This document shows positions 1 to 10,064 of a DNA stretch of 64,000 nucleotides, piece after piece. The notes under the pieces are model-generated. The model was not told where the DNA came from. It saw only the letters and a program-made list of their open reading frames with translations, and did not search any database. Origin of the DNA: Roseivirga sp. BDSF3-8 (GTDB lineage: Bacteria; Bacteroidota; Bacteroidia; Cytophagales; Cyclobacteriaceae); the NCBI RefSeq assembly GCF_041449215.1, contig NZ_JBGNFV010000001.1, positions 3,179,001-3,243,000 of the forward strand, written 5' to 3'. The first letter of the stretch is position 1. Each line of letters begins with the position of its first letter. The position numbers were made by a program, and so were the translations under genes.

Positions 1-1423
<1,423 letters not shown>

Positions 1424-1993
1424 GTGAGTAAAGACTATATCACCGGTTTGCAGGCCGAGATCGACTGGCTGTCGCGTGTCATAGAGGCCCGCGTTAAGGA
1501 CGAAGGCGCCGATTTTGAGGCTATTGCTCCGCCCGAGCTGCCCGCCGGCAGTGTCCTGGCAGATTTCATCAGTGAAAACCAGCTCAGCCCCGCCGAGCGG
1601 CTTCTGCTTATCCTGGTACTCGTACCTCACCTGTACCCCGTCTTCCTTCACAAAAAGACCAGCGAAACCCCCATCAGTCATTTGCCCCCGCACCTGTCCA
1701 AAGGCGAGTTTCAGAAGTACCACTTTGGTGTCGTTAAGTCACCCACTTCCGATTCCTTTCTGCCTACCGGGCAGACTTTTCTGTACCTGGTGGCGGGGCA
1801 GCACCTGGGTCTGCGTGCCGAGCATATCGGCCATATCTACCAAAACCGGTATACCCTCGTTTCGCGGGATATCATCAAGCCCGTGCAGAACAATGGCTAC
1901 GATCCTATACTAAGTAACATCCTTGCCATAAGCCAGCAGTACGTACTGGCCTTTACGCTTAATCAATCATCCTTTTTACCTGAATCCTCATGA
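1424..1993 (+). CDS. Stand-alone N-terminal domain of an eCIS-type AAA ATPase
   Basis: The 189-residue product resembles, from recall, the winged-helix-like N-terminal domain of the AAA ATPases encoded in contractile injection (eCIS, Afp/PVC-like) loci. Recognisable parts are LQAEIDWLSRVIEARV (residues 9-24), SPAERLLLILVLVPHL (55-70) and SFLPTGQTFLYLVAG (111-125). In the full-length family an AAA module with Walker A follows. Here the protein stops after about 189 residues and no ATPase motif exists in any nearby frame. The start is GTG; no in-frame ATG lies upstream. The stop overlaps the next start (ATGA at 1990-1993), implying translational coupling. It may be a natural adaptor domain or an old truncation; the tight coupling favours a retained function. 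Confidence 0.6.
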   Translation: MSKDYITGLQAEIDWLSRVIEARVKDEGADFEAIAPPELPAGSVLADFISENQLSPAERLLLILVLVPHLYPVFLHKKTSETPISHLPPHLSKGEFQKYHFGVVKSPTSDSFLPTGQTFLYLVAGQHLGLRAEHIGHIYQNRYTLVSRDIIKPVQNNGYDPILSNILAISQQYVLAFTLNQSSFLPESS

Positions 1994-2487
1994 AAACAAA
2001 GAAGAGCCAGCAGCAAAACGCTACCAGTACCGGCAGCAGAAATAACGTGGCCCAGTCCAAGAAAAAAACCGGTACTAAGACCGCTTTAACAAACATTACC
2101 GTCTTCAGAAAGGATATAGACCTGGGGGCCGAGGATAAATACGGCCACTGGTGGACGAACCTGTCACCCGCAGAGAGCTACGGATGGTGGCCCAAAAACC
2201 CGGTAGGGCTTGGAGACACCCTTTTTGGCACCGACGGTGAGCTAAACGGTATCACCAGTTTTGGCGGTTCATCCACTAAAGACCCCCACCACGGAGATAC
2301 CACCGGCGATGAGTACGAGGTATTTTCAGACGGAAGTAAAACAGAGACCCAGATACAGGCAGACATGCGCTCATTTGCCAGAGCTTATAGCGGCGAGTGG
2401 CGCTGGACCTTCGGATGGGGGCAAAACTGTCACACCTTCCAGGAAGACATGTTGAAGAAGTCTAACCTCAGTATTAAAAAGAAATGA
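1990..2487 (+). CDS. Putative permuted papain-fold protein, possible effector
   Basis: The 165-residue protein has a polar, Lys/Thr/Ser-rich, probably disordered N-terminus (residues 1-32) and a compact Trp-rich domain. Within it, GHWWTNLSPAESYGWWP (residues 56-72) offers a histidine and GWGQNCHTFQ (near 147-156) offers a cysteine. The order His then Cys, with NC-x-x-F, matches permuted NlpC/P60 or LRAT-like papain-fold enzymes, so peptidase, acyltransferase or amidase activity is possible. I recall similar Trp-rich domains at the C-termini of eCIS-associated DUF4157 proteins, but could not check. There is no signal peptide. The gene overlaps both neighbours by four bases. Function remains inferred. 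Confidence 0.55.
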   Translation: MKTKKSQQQNATSTGSRNNVAQSKKKTGTKTALTNITVFRKDIDLGAEDKYGHWWTNLSPAESYGWWPKNPVGLGDTLFGTDGELNGITSFGGSSTKDPHHGDTTGDEYEVFSDGSKTETQIQADMRSFARAYSGEWRWTFGWGQNCHTFQEDMLKKSNLSIKKK

Positions 2488-2852
2488 TCAGGAGGCTTGC
2501 CATCATCCTGCTAGTGTCTCTGGGCCTTACTAGCTGCAAACACAATATGAAAAACGAACCAAACAGCGTCAAGTATTTTGCCAGTTGGGGAAGCTACAGC
2601 GTCCCCAAAAAGCCGCAGAAGGAGATACAGGAAAGCGAGCTTAGCGACTACCCTACCTACTACAAGGCTCACTATGATGAGGAAGGCCGCCTTGCCAGGT
2701 TCGAAAAGTATATCGATGGCGACCTCGAGGGCTACGATGCCTACGAGTACTACGAAGGCACCGAGAAGGTAAAAACCCAGACGCTGCTTAATGCCGACGG
2801 CGAAAAGCGCGTAAACCAATTCGATGAAAAGGGTAAGCGTATAGAGGAGTAG
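2484..2852 (+). CDS. Small lipoprotein, possible partner of the upstream gene
   Basis: The product is 122 residues. A short hydrophobic signal (residues 5-16) ends in the lipobox LTSC, so Cys18 should be lipidated. The mature part has KYFASWGSYSVPKKP (residues 30-44), which resembles DUF6156-type proteins, followed by a YwqK-like strand pattern (YDEEGRLARFEKYIDGD) typical of small beta-rich proteins. The ATG overlaps the preceding stop (ATGA at 2484-2487), so it is translated with the putative papain-fold gene. A membrane-anchored protector of the cell against the neighbour is one idea, but there is no direct evidence. Confidence 0.55.
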   Translation: MIRRLAIILLVSLGLTSCKHNMKNEPNSVKYFASWGSYSVPKKPQKEIQESELSDYPTYYKAHYDEEGRLARFEKYIDGDLEGYDAYEYYEGTEKVKTQTLLNADGEKRVNQFDEKGKRIEE

Positions 2853-2944
2853 AGGCTTTTTATTAAGGCATAGCTAAGCTTCTATTTTGCTGATTATGAA
2901 TAAGTTGCTTTTAAAAATATGGCGCTCTGCAGCGATAGGTACAA

Positions 2945-3050
2945 GTAATTCTCCTCCTATTCTAGGAGGGGGGAAATAAAAACGCGAAGGCGTGTTTTAT
3001 TTCGGGGTGGTCCGACTTTCGGAGACCCCATGGCCTGCTCTACCATGTGC
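2945..3050. repeat. Dispersed hairpin element, copy 1 (family B)
   Basis: The stretch carries paired CTCCTCC/GGAGGGGGG, an AAAACGCGAAGGCGTGTTTT-type hairpin and a GGTCCGACTTTCGGAGACC segment. Related blocks recur near 16110, 17170, 22220 and 43130, all between genes. It lies just behind the coupled gene trio. Confidence 0.6.
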
Positions 3051-3072
3051 TGAGGCTAAAGATATAATAATG

Positions 3073-3098
3073 ATGGAGGCTCCGGCCTCCATTTTTTT
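3073..3098 (+). terminator. Rho-independent terminator after the 1424-2852 operon
   Basis: GGAGGC (3075-3080), a four-base loop and GCCTCC (3085-3090) are followed by seven T residues. The T-run orientation fits plus-strand transcripts ending the three-gene unit. Confidence 0.8.
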
Positions 3099-3133
3099 GT
3101 TTTCCTTCTACACTTCGCCCGGCACGCACTTGT

Positions 3134-3778
3134 CTAGCCAAAGGTCCCCACTATACCCCGCCTGGCTGCCAGCGCTCGCGCAAAGGGGTCGTAAAAGTCC
3201 TTTTTTATCTCCTCCTTGCTGCCAAAGTCCTCTTCCGGCAGGTTATATACCTCAGCCCTGAAGGCATTGTCCAGCCCTGCCACAAATTCCTTTAGCTCCT
3301 CCCCATACGTAATCATATAGTCACAGTAGCCCGCCGTGCCCCCGCCGAATAGCCTGGCAAAAAAAGATCTCTTTACCGGAGTGTAGCCGTGCCTGCGGCC
3401 CATGTTCAATAGTGCCTCCACCACCGCCTTGCCACCCCTGTTTATCCCGATCAGCCCTTCCAGCTCCGCCCACACATTATTATGAGCAAACTCGTAGCTC
3501 TCCTCCTCTGCCGGTATCACCCCCGGCACCTCCCCGCCCGTATCTATCGCGCGGTGGTAGTACAGGTCCAGCCATTTCCATTCCTTCTGTTCCAACTGCT
3601 TATAGTCCAGGCGCGCCCCTTTCAGGTGCTGCAGTTGGGCCGCACTCAGGTGCTCCTCCCCATTCGCTGCCACAGTCTCCAGATGCTGCCGTAGCAGATC
3701 AGGCCCCTTGTCCGGGTTTGCCACCTCCTTTTCGAAGCGGTCCACATCAAATGAATAAAACCTCCAGGCTGCTGACAT
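3134..3778 (-). CDS. Hypothetical protein, 214 aa
   Basis: I do not recognise this protein. It starts MSAAWRFYSFDVDRF, has no signal peptide or membrane segment, and is rich in charged residues. A Gly/Phe segment (SFFARLFGGGTAGYCDY) sits near residue 140. It reads as a soluble cytoplasmic protein of mixed helix content. Codon use and GC content match the genome bulk rather than the AT-rich island next door. It faces the preceding trio (convergent) and is separated from the defence operon by 220 bases. Confidence 0.7.
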   Translation of the reverse strand: MSAAWRFYSFDVDRFEKEVANPDKGPDLLRQHLETVAANGEEHLSAAQLQHLKGARLDYKQLEQKEWKWLDLYYHRAIDTGGEVPGVIPAEEESYEFAHNNVWAELEGLIGINRGGKAVVEALLNMGRRHGYTPVKRSFFARLFGGGTAGYCDYMITYGEELKEFVAGLDNAFRAEVYNLPEEDFGSKEEIKKDFYDPFARALAARRGIVGTFG

Positions 3779-3999
3779 ATTTTTTTAAGGTTAATAGCTT
3801 ATCCTTCAGTTAAGATAAATGATTCCCCGTATATTATTCATCATACCCGGGTACTATATAATCTCATAAGCACCAGTATTACCAAAGCGCCTGCACCAGC
3901 ACCTTCTTTTAGCTATAGCCCTCAGTGAATGTATCAGATAAGGAGTAGGATTTGGGCGTGCCCGCCGCTCCTTCGTCGCGGTTCCTCAGATGTGGAAGA

Positions 4000-6324
4000 T
4001 TAAGCTTCTAACTTAAAACCAAAGCGTTTAACTTTATAATAGTTTTTTAAAGCCAGACTTTTATTATAGTCATTTAATTCCTTCTCTCCTTTCATCAGCT
4101 TCAGCATGAAAATAAATTCAAAATCTTGCAACCGCCTGTTTTTTTTATCCCACTTCACAATTGATTCCACTAGTTCAGGTGATATCTCTACAGCAGGGCT
4201 AACACTTACTTCATCATGGGAATCCTCTGCAACATCAAAGAGAAGTTCACTAGCCTGTTCAACAACTACGTCCAAAATTTCATTACCTACACGAATTTCA
4301 ACTTCACTAAGCTCTCCATTGTGTTTTTTACTTCTACTTAATCTATATGCTATATTCCCCTGGTAAGTAGACAGGCTTTTAGCTAAACGGCCCCAGCTTT
4401 CTATTTTTCCCCAAGTCTCCGGATTTACAGATTTGATTCTTTCTACTTCTTCCCTAACCTTGTACTCTTCGTAATCCAGACTTTCAGAATATCTTTTATT
4501 CAAGTCATCATCTGTGTATAATTCTTCTTTAATATCCTCAAGGGATATGTCAAAACTTTCACTTTTAATAGATTGCCAGCATACTTCCTTTTTCGCCCAC
4601 TCTCCGTATAGTGATCCATCAGCTTTTTCCTTTATATATTTTTCTATACAAACCAAGGCTAATTTGATCACCTCCTTCAAGGAGGAGCTAATTTCCTGCT
4701 TTTTCCAAATTTTATGAAGATTTAGTTTGTACTCCAGTCTATAGCCAAGCCAAGCAATTGCATACGGAACAGTTATATATCGCATATCACCCAAAGCATT
4801 TGGCTTTACTCCATAAATTTTCTCTGCAGTCTTAAACAAAATAGCCTGGGCAATAGCGTCTTCGTAGAAACTCTGATCAGGCTTATTTTTGAAGTTATGC
4901 ATTAAAAACTGGGCATAGTTTTTTTGACTTCCTTTTACCACAATATGAGGGCCAATTAAAATCTTCTTTCCTGATGCAACTTCTTTGTAAGAGTTTATAT
5001 ACTTAGCAAGAAATTCTTTAGTAACTAATTGGGTACGCGGATTTTGTTTATCAAATTGTTTTCTTCTTGCCGGTGTAGTACCAAACCTGTTCTTTTCATT
5101 CCGGTATTGGCCTCTGGATCTTTCATAAAACCATCGGGTCTGATGCAACTCTCCATCTTTAGGTGCTGCAAAAGTGGTACGCGAAAGCTTCTCAAGAATT
5201 ACATGATTCTCTTTATTACTACTTAAGTCGGAAGCAGATATCCTGTTTTGGGTATTCGCATATTCAGCTATCCTGCCAACAGTTTCAGCAAAGTTTTCCT
5301 TATCATTTATTATATTCAGTTTCAACTGAACAAAAACCTTAGATATATCTACCTTATTCTTTTTCCACGTGTGATATATAGAAGCTGTTGTCTGACCACC
5401 ATTCACGATCTGAAAATCTTTCACTTTCCCTATAGCCTTCCCCTGGGGTGTATCAATAATTTCCACAGACTCTGCAGTAGCCGCAATGCCATTATTAAAG
5501 GCCAGAAACATATGAGGCTCATCCAGAATTGTCTTCCTGATGCCCTTATTTATCTTTCCGGAAAACTGAAGAAAGGATCTTACATTTTGCTCAAGCAACC
5601 TGGGGCCATACTTTTCATAGATTGATGCCAAGGCATTCCCAGGTACTATTGCCAGGTAAGAATGGTACAGTTCATTATTCTCGTTACTGCCTATGCAGGG
5701 TACCTCGACTCTATCACTTTGAAAATCGATTTCTAAAGGAAGGCGATCATGGTTAGTAATATTAAGTATGTATGCCAAATCAATTACCCTGTAAAAGACT
5801 GAATACCCCCCAATAGTTTCTTTAGTCTTGAACTCAGCTTTTACCTGGCCATTGGTTATTAAAAATAAATTTACCCTGGTTAAGAATTTCTTTACTTCCT
5901 TAGACTTTGATAAGGTATGAGATAGATCAAATACTTCTGAACTTTCTTCTATCAGGTTTACGTAATCACCATAAACTGCATTTCGGAAAAATTTCTCAAG
6001 CCTGTTAAAAGATTTTGATAAGTCAGCCTTGTTAATAGATTGTACCTCATCGCTACCTGAATAAATAGTTATAAAAAGATCAAGCGTTTCATAATTTTCA
6101 TATAGTGCATATCCATTAATCTGATGCTCAACTCCTCTTTTTGTTACCTTCTCATCATAGCAGGACCTATAGTTTTCAGTCTCCCCTGCATCTGAAAGCA
6201 TCTCAAGGATATTTTCAGTAAAAAGCTGTACAGGAACAGCACCATCTTCATCAGATATAACCTGTGCTTTTACTTCTTCAACTATTTTTTCATTAAAACT
6301 TTTAAGTTCTTTATTGTCATACAT
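4000..6324 (-). CDS. AIPR (abortive infection phage resistance) family protein
   Basis: The 774-residue protein matches the AIPR family. The hallmark FQIVNGGQTTASIYHTW lies near residues 304-320, and NRISASDLSSNKENH, typical of these proteins, follows near 356-370. There is no signal peptide or membrane helix. AIPR proteins occur in phage-resistance and restriction-like operons; a nucleic-acid role has been proposed. It is the last gene of the six-gene minus-strand operon, four bases behind the PD-(D/E)XK gene. DNA here is about 37 percent GC in the 60-base line I counted (6001-6060), against about 58 percent in the mutS2 line counted (23401-23460), pointing to horizontal acquisition. Confidence 0.88.
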   Translation of the reverse strand: MYDNKELKSFNEKIVEEVKAQVISDEDGAVPVQLFTENILEMLSDAGETENYRSCYDEKVTKRGVEHQINGYALYENYETLDLFITIYSGSDEVQSINKADLSKSFNRLEKFFRNAVYGDYVNLIEESSEVFDLSHTLSKSKEVKKFLTRVNLFLITNGQVKAEFKTKETIGGYSVFYRVIDLAYILNITNHDRLPLEIDFQSDRVEVPCIGSNENNELYHSYLAIVPGNALASIYEKYGPRLLEQNVRSFLQFSGKINKGIRKTILDEPHMFLAFNNGIAATAESVEIIDTPQGKAIGKVKDFQIVNGGQTTASIYHTWKKNKVDISKVFVQLKLNIINDKENFAETVGRIAEYANTQNRISASDLSSNKENHVILEKLSRTTFAAPKDGELHQTRWFYERSRGQYRNEKNRFGTTPARRKQFDKQNPRTQLVTKEFLAKYINSYKEVASGKKILIGPHIVVKGSQKNYAQFLMHNFKNKPDQSFYEDAIAQAILFKTAEKIYGVKPNALGDMRYITVPYAIAWLGYRLEYKLNLHKIWKKQEISSSLKEVIKLALVCIEKYIKEKADGSLYGEWAKKEVCWQSIKSESFDISLEDIKEELYTDDDLNKRYSESLDYEEYKVREEVERIKSVNPETWGKIESWGRLAKSLSTYQGNIAYRLSRSKKHNGELSEVEIRVGNEILDVVVEQASELLFDVAEDSHDEVSVSPAVEISPELVESIVKWDKKNRRLQDFEFIFMLKLMKGEKELNDYNKSLALKNYYKVKRFGFKLEA

Positions 6325-6328
6325 ACTT

Positions 6329-7336
6329 CTAACTGATTTTTCTTAACAATTCTTCTTCTGTAATTCTCCAGTTATCATTGATAGGCAACATTATGGAATA
6401 CTTCACATCACCAACACCGTTAGGCAAATCCTTCTCTTCTATTCGTGGGAACTCATCTTTAACAGAAAATATGTTTTGCTCTCGAACGGTGTATCCTTTT
6501 ACATCATATAAAAATTTGTCCTTTTCAAAATAGCCGGCTTGATAAAGCTTCATTCGTAAAAGGTTCTCATTAAATATGCCGTCGTCAAGTATCGCAAATG
6601 TACGATCCACCATGTCGTTAAGCGACTCGCCAAAATTATCTCTCGCTTCTAAGGATAGGTGATACAAATAAATCTCCGATACTATAGAAGTATCCAATTG
6701 TCGTTCATTGGAGATATTTATCTTTTGATGCTTCTTAGTTATGGTAGTTTTAACTTCTACTGCCCATCCCGAATTATCAAAATCCTGCACAGCACCTTCC
6801 ATACCCTTCCAGCTAGATAGAACCTGGTTGGAGTCTGAGTTATAAGATAAGAATTTATTAAGAAAATATAACTCTCCATATAAGCCTCTCTGCTTTTCGG
6901 CAGAAAGGCCCCCAGCATTTATCTTCTGAAAAAGAATGCTCCATTTACTTATTCTATGAATTAAAACCTGAACTAATTTCTCATTTGTATTTATATCACG
7001 AACTTCCTGAAATAAATCAGCACACAGTACTGAAAAGACATCTGCATGTTCTTCATCTTCTAGCTGAATAATCAAATATTTCTTCAAAGTATCGAAATTC
7101 CCTTCAATAAAATCAACTTTAAAGGACTTATGATGCACCATTATAATATTGGAATAATAATCTGAGAATATTGCATGAGCTACCAAGCATTTTTTTTTCT
7201 CTCTTGCATTAATCGCAACATAAATATCCGGCTTAATTTCAGGGGAAAGTCGCTTATATACGATTGAGGATGATGATTCTATCTCCAAGTCTTTCCAAAT
7301 GCTTTTAATCCTCGTACTCCAGTTCATCTTCATCAT
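6329..7336 (-). CDS. PD-(D/E)XK motif protein (DUF4420-like nuclease fold)
   Basis: The 335-residue product carries the diagnostic block LSAEKQRGLYGELYFLNKFL (residues about 143-162), then QDFDNSGWAVEVKTT (about 187-201) and KINISNERQLD. The acidic residues in GELYFL, QDFD and EVK fit a PD-(D/E)XK nuclease centre, so this is the likely DNA-cleaving part of the system besides Vsr. The start overlaps the end of the Z1 gene by 32 bases, and the stop is four bases before the AIPR start, so all three are surely co-transcribed. Family assignment is confident; nuclease activity is inferred. Confidence 0.88.
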   Translation of the reverse strand: MMKMNWSTRIKSIWKDLEIESSSSIVYKRLSPEIKPDIYVAINAREKKKCLVAHAIFSDYYSNIIMVHHKSFKVDFIEGNFDTLKKYLIIQLEDEEHADVFSVLCADLFQEVRDINTNEKLVQVLIHRISKWSILFQKINAGGLSAEKQRGLYGELYFLNKFLSYNSDSNQVLSSWKGMEGAVQDFDNSGWAVEVKTTITKKHQKINISNERQLDTSIVSEIYLYHLSLEARDNFGESLNDMVDRTFAILDDGIFNENLLRMKLYQAGYFEKDKFLYDVKGYTVREQNIFSVKDEFPRIEEKDLPNGVGDVKYSIMLPINDNWRITEEELLRKIS

Positions 7337-10064
7337 CAGTTTGAAAATTGCGAAGAAACAGGTCTCTATTTCCTTTATAAACTACTGTGGTCTTATTTTT
7401 ATTACCAGGAAAGCTTATTGCATACCCAACAAAGGGCAAATTATCATTAAGCGGTTCGTCAGTAGATATTGCACCTGAAGGTGATAATAGATATAACAGA
7501 ATAAGCGGCTCATCAGGCTTTCTAAATTCGTTTCTCACTACATTACCTGAAGGATAAGAAGGGTTTAGGGATCCCTTTTTAGAAATTTTATTTAGTTCTG
7601 ACGTTCTTTTAAGGGCTTCGCCATACTTTTCAGGAATATCAACTAATTCATGTCGCGGACTGATAAGTCTAGATCGTACTAAATAATATATATTATTATC
7701 TGAATTGCTTTCATCCCTATTTCGTAAATAACTATTTACCCGAATATTTTCGGTATAACACTCAAAATCGTAATTGCCTTGAGGGGAGTTGCTCGACATC
7801 AAAGCCACCCTCCAAGTTTTTAGCTCGCCTTTAGAAATTCTTTTATTTACATATTCTATGAGATACTCAATCTTTCCTGAGATCATTTGTTCAGGAAGTT
7901 TATATGTGGATAAGAAACTTTCGATTTTCTCAAATGGAATATTATACCATACAAAATTACCCTTATTACGAACATACTCGCCTAGATTTTTGATAAGGAA
8001 TGTTAAACCTTCATAATTTTGCTTCTTTATTAAATAATCTTTATGAAAAATGTATGACTCAACTAACCTTCCATCCCATGAAACAGCAATATCAATAGCA
8101 CTTTTTAATTTATTGGCGGCAGATATTTGAAGTATCCCTGGGTGAGAGCGTACTTTTAAGTTGTATTCGGAAGGGGTAGTACCTGCAACCTTAGTCATGT
8201 AGTTAAATTCTTCCCGCAGTTCCTCTGATGCATTAGTGATAAGTGTAAACCATTCTGTTATTTCTGAACTCGTAAATAACCTGCATAAGTCAGAATAACC
8301 TTTACGGTAGCCAAACCACCGTCCCATTTGCATTAGAGTATCATACATCTTTGATGCCCTTAGAAAATAACTTACAGAAAGTCCCTCCAGTGTTAGCCCT
8401 CTGGACAACTTATTACCTCCAATTGCTATTACAGAAAGTCCATCAGGATGGTCAAAATAATCCAGCACCTCTTTTGATCCACCATGTATTGCTTTTACAT
8501 CTATTTTTTTAACTGCATCGTACAACTGAAGCTGTATTTCTCTAAAGTCATGACATTGTAACGATGGTTCAATTTCGGCTAGAGAGCTAGTCTTTAATTT
8601 ACCATATATTGTTGTATATGATTTATAGTATGCAATATCATGCTCGTAAACCTTCTGAAACTCTTTTAAAATACTTTCATCACCATCCTCGATTGCAATT
8701 CTGTAATTGGTTACTACCTCATCAACTAAAGCAGTAATTTTATCCTGCCATCGCTGAAAACGGGAGACATGAATTAGCATAGAGTTATGTTCAGTTTCCT
8801 GTCCTCTCAAGCGTCTTATGGCACAATTTATTATAAAACACTTTACAGCTATTTTTAATGAATCTGGAACCTCTTTAGGTAAAACTCCATCTTTTTTGTG
8901 CTTGTCGGGTACAAAATTAGTGTAATCTGTAATCTTACAAATGAATGGGTATGGTTCAACGTCATCAGCTTCGTTACTATCAGACCTTATACCAAATATC
9001 TTACTGGCCCCTATGTAATTGGATGGTGTAGGTAAGTTTATTATGAAATCTTTTGGAAACAAATCATAGTCATCAAGAGGGATGAAAACGTTTGCAAAAG
9101 GTGTGGCAGTGTATCCTACATACGCGCTTTTATCAAAGACATTTATTATATTATTAATGTGTCCATTGATGGCGGCTCTGTCAGAGTCTTTAGAAATGTT
9201 GATAGAGGCATTATCTGCTTCGTCATCTATCAACAATAGTGATTTGCTTGAAATGGTTCTTTCTCCTTTATTAATTCCTGCGAAACCCTTGAGCCAAGAA
9301 TGTAATCGGGCTAAAACGTGTGTGTTTTTTTTTACAACAGCGACTATAGGATAATGATGATGAAAATTAAAACCATGTGGAATTGATGTGAAGTCACCAT
9401 CGCTGTGACTTGATGTAACAGATAAGGCGTTTGGGTGATCCCGATATTCTCCCACTCCTATTTTGTCACCTATTCTATTTAGCTTTCTTACTGTTTGTGT
9501 GTCATACCCTAAAAATCCTTGATCAATTCGTAATTGAGTTTGAGTACGTAAATTATCATGAATACCGGCTAGTACGATTATTAGTCCATACCCTGCATCA
9601 GCAGCTTTACAGATTAAACCAATGTAATTAGCTGTTTTCCCAGATTGCACCTGCCCAACTACAAGTCCCTTTTTGTTTGCAACGATTTTCTTTTCGGGAT
9701 TGAATGTATTATCAAGTATTGAGTCAGTAAGCTTATCAAGCTTCAATATGATTTTTTTTGAAAGCTTCTGTTTTGAAGAAAGATATCTCTTATACGAATT
9801 CCAAAACTTCCAATTATCAGCATTGATTTGATGAATCCATGGTTTTTTTATGGATTCATCTTCTAAAATGAGAAAGTCATCGATTTTTATATTAACCTTC
9901 GCCTCTAAGTGTCTTATAAACTCTTTTTTATCTAGGTTTGCTGCTTGAAACCTTCCCATCCCTAAAACCTCCTCAACTACACTTTCAATTTCCTTTTTAG
10001 TAAAAGAAGCTTTTTCATTATAAGACAATAATTCAATAGCAATATTAATGGCTGTATCTAACAT
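7305..10064 (-). CDS. Z1-domain superfamily II helicase-like ATPase
   Basis: The 919-residue protein is a helicase-like ATPase of the Z1 class. Motif I is GQVQSGKTANY (residues 137-147), motif II DDEAD (280-284), motif III TATPFAN (319-325), a motif V-like segment GGNKLSRGLTLEGL lies at 549-562, and motif VI QMGRWFGYR at 579-587. Z1 proteins are known next to MORC/MutL-like ATPases in predicted restriction systems, where they probably translocate on or remodel DNA. It overlaps the GHKL ATPase gene by seven bases and the nuclease gene by 32. All motor residues appear intact. Confidence 0.93.
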   Translation of the reverse strand: MLDTAINIAIELLSYNEKASFTKKEIESVVEEVLGMGRFQAANLDKKEFIRHLEAKVNIKIDDFLILEDESIKKPWIHQINADNWKFWNSYKRYLSSKQKLSKKIILKLDKLTDSILDNTFNPEKKIVANKKGLVVGQVQSGKTANYIGLICKAADAGYGLIIVLAGIHDNLRTQTQLRIDQGFLGYDTQTVRKLNRIGDKIGVGEYRDHPNALSVTSSHSDGDFTSIPHGFNFHHHYPIVAVVKKNTHVLARLHSWLKGFAGINKGERTISSKSLLLIDDEADNASINISKDSDRAAINGHINNIINVFDKSAYVGYTATPFANVFIPLDDYDLFPKDFIINLPTPSNYIGASKIFGIRSDSNEADDVEPYPFICKITDYTNFVPDKHKKDGVLPKEVPDSLKIAVKCFIINCAIRRLRGQETEHNSMLIHVSRFQRWQDKITALVDEVVTNYRIAIEDGDESILKEFQKVYEHDIAYYKSYTTIYGKLKTSSLAEIEPSLQCHDFREIQLQLYDAVKKIDVKAIHGGSKEVLDYFDHPDGLSVIAIGGNKLSRGLTLEGLSVSYFLRASKMYDTLMQMGRWFGYRKGYSDLCRLFTSSEITEWFTLITNASEELREEFNYMTKVAGTTPSEYNLKVRSHPGILQISAANKLKSAIDIAVSWDGRLVESYIFHKDYLIKKQNYEGLTFLIKNLGEYVRNKGNFVWYNIPFEKIESFLSTYKLPEQMISGKIEYLIEYVNKRISKGELKTWRVALMSSNSPQGNYDFECYTENIRVNSYLRNRDESNSDNNIYYLVRSRLISPRHELVDIPEKYGEALKRTSELNKISKKGSLNPSYPSGNVVRNEFRKPDEPLILLYLLSPSGAISTDEPLNDNLPFVGYAISFPGNKNKTTVVYKGNRDLFLRNFQTDDEDELEYED

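Noticed and set aside
3412-3813. Pro/Ser-rich plus-strand frame
   Set aside because: It is antisense to the 214-residue gene at 3134-3778, and its composition is typical of a shadow frame in GC-rich DNA.
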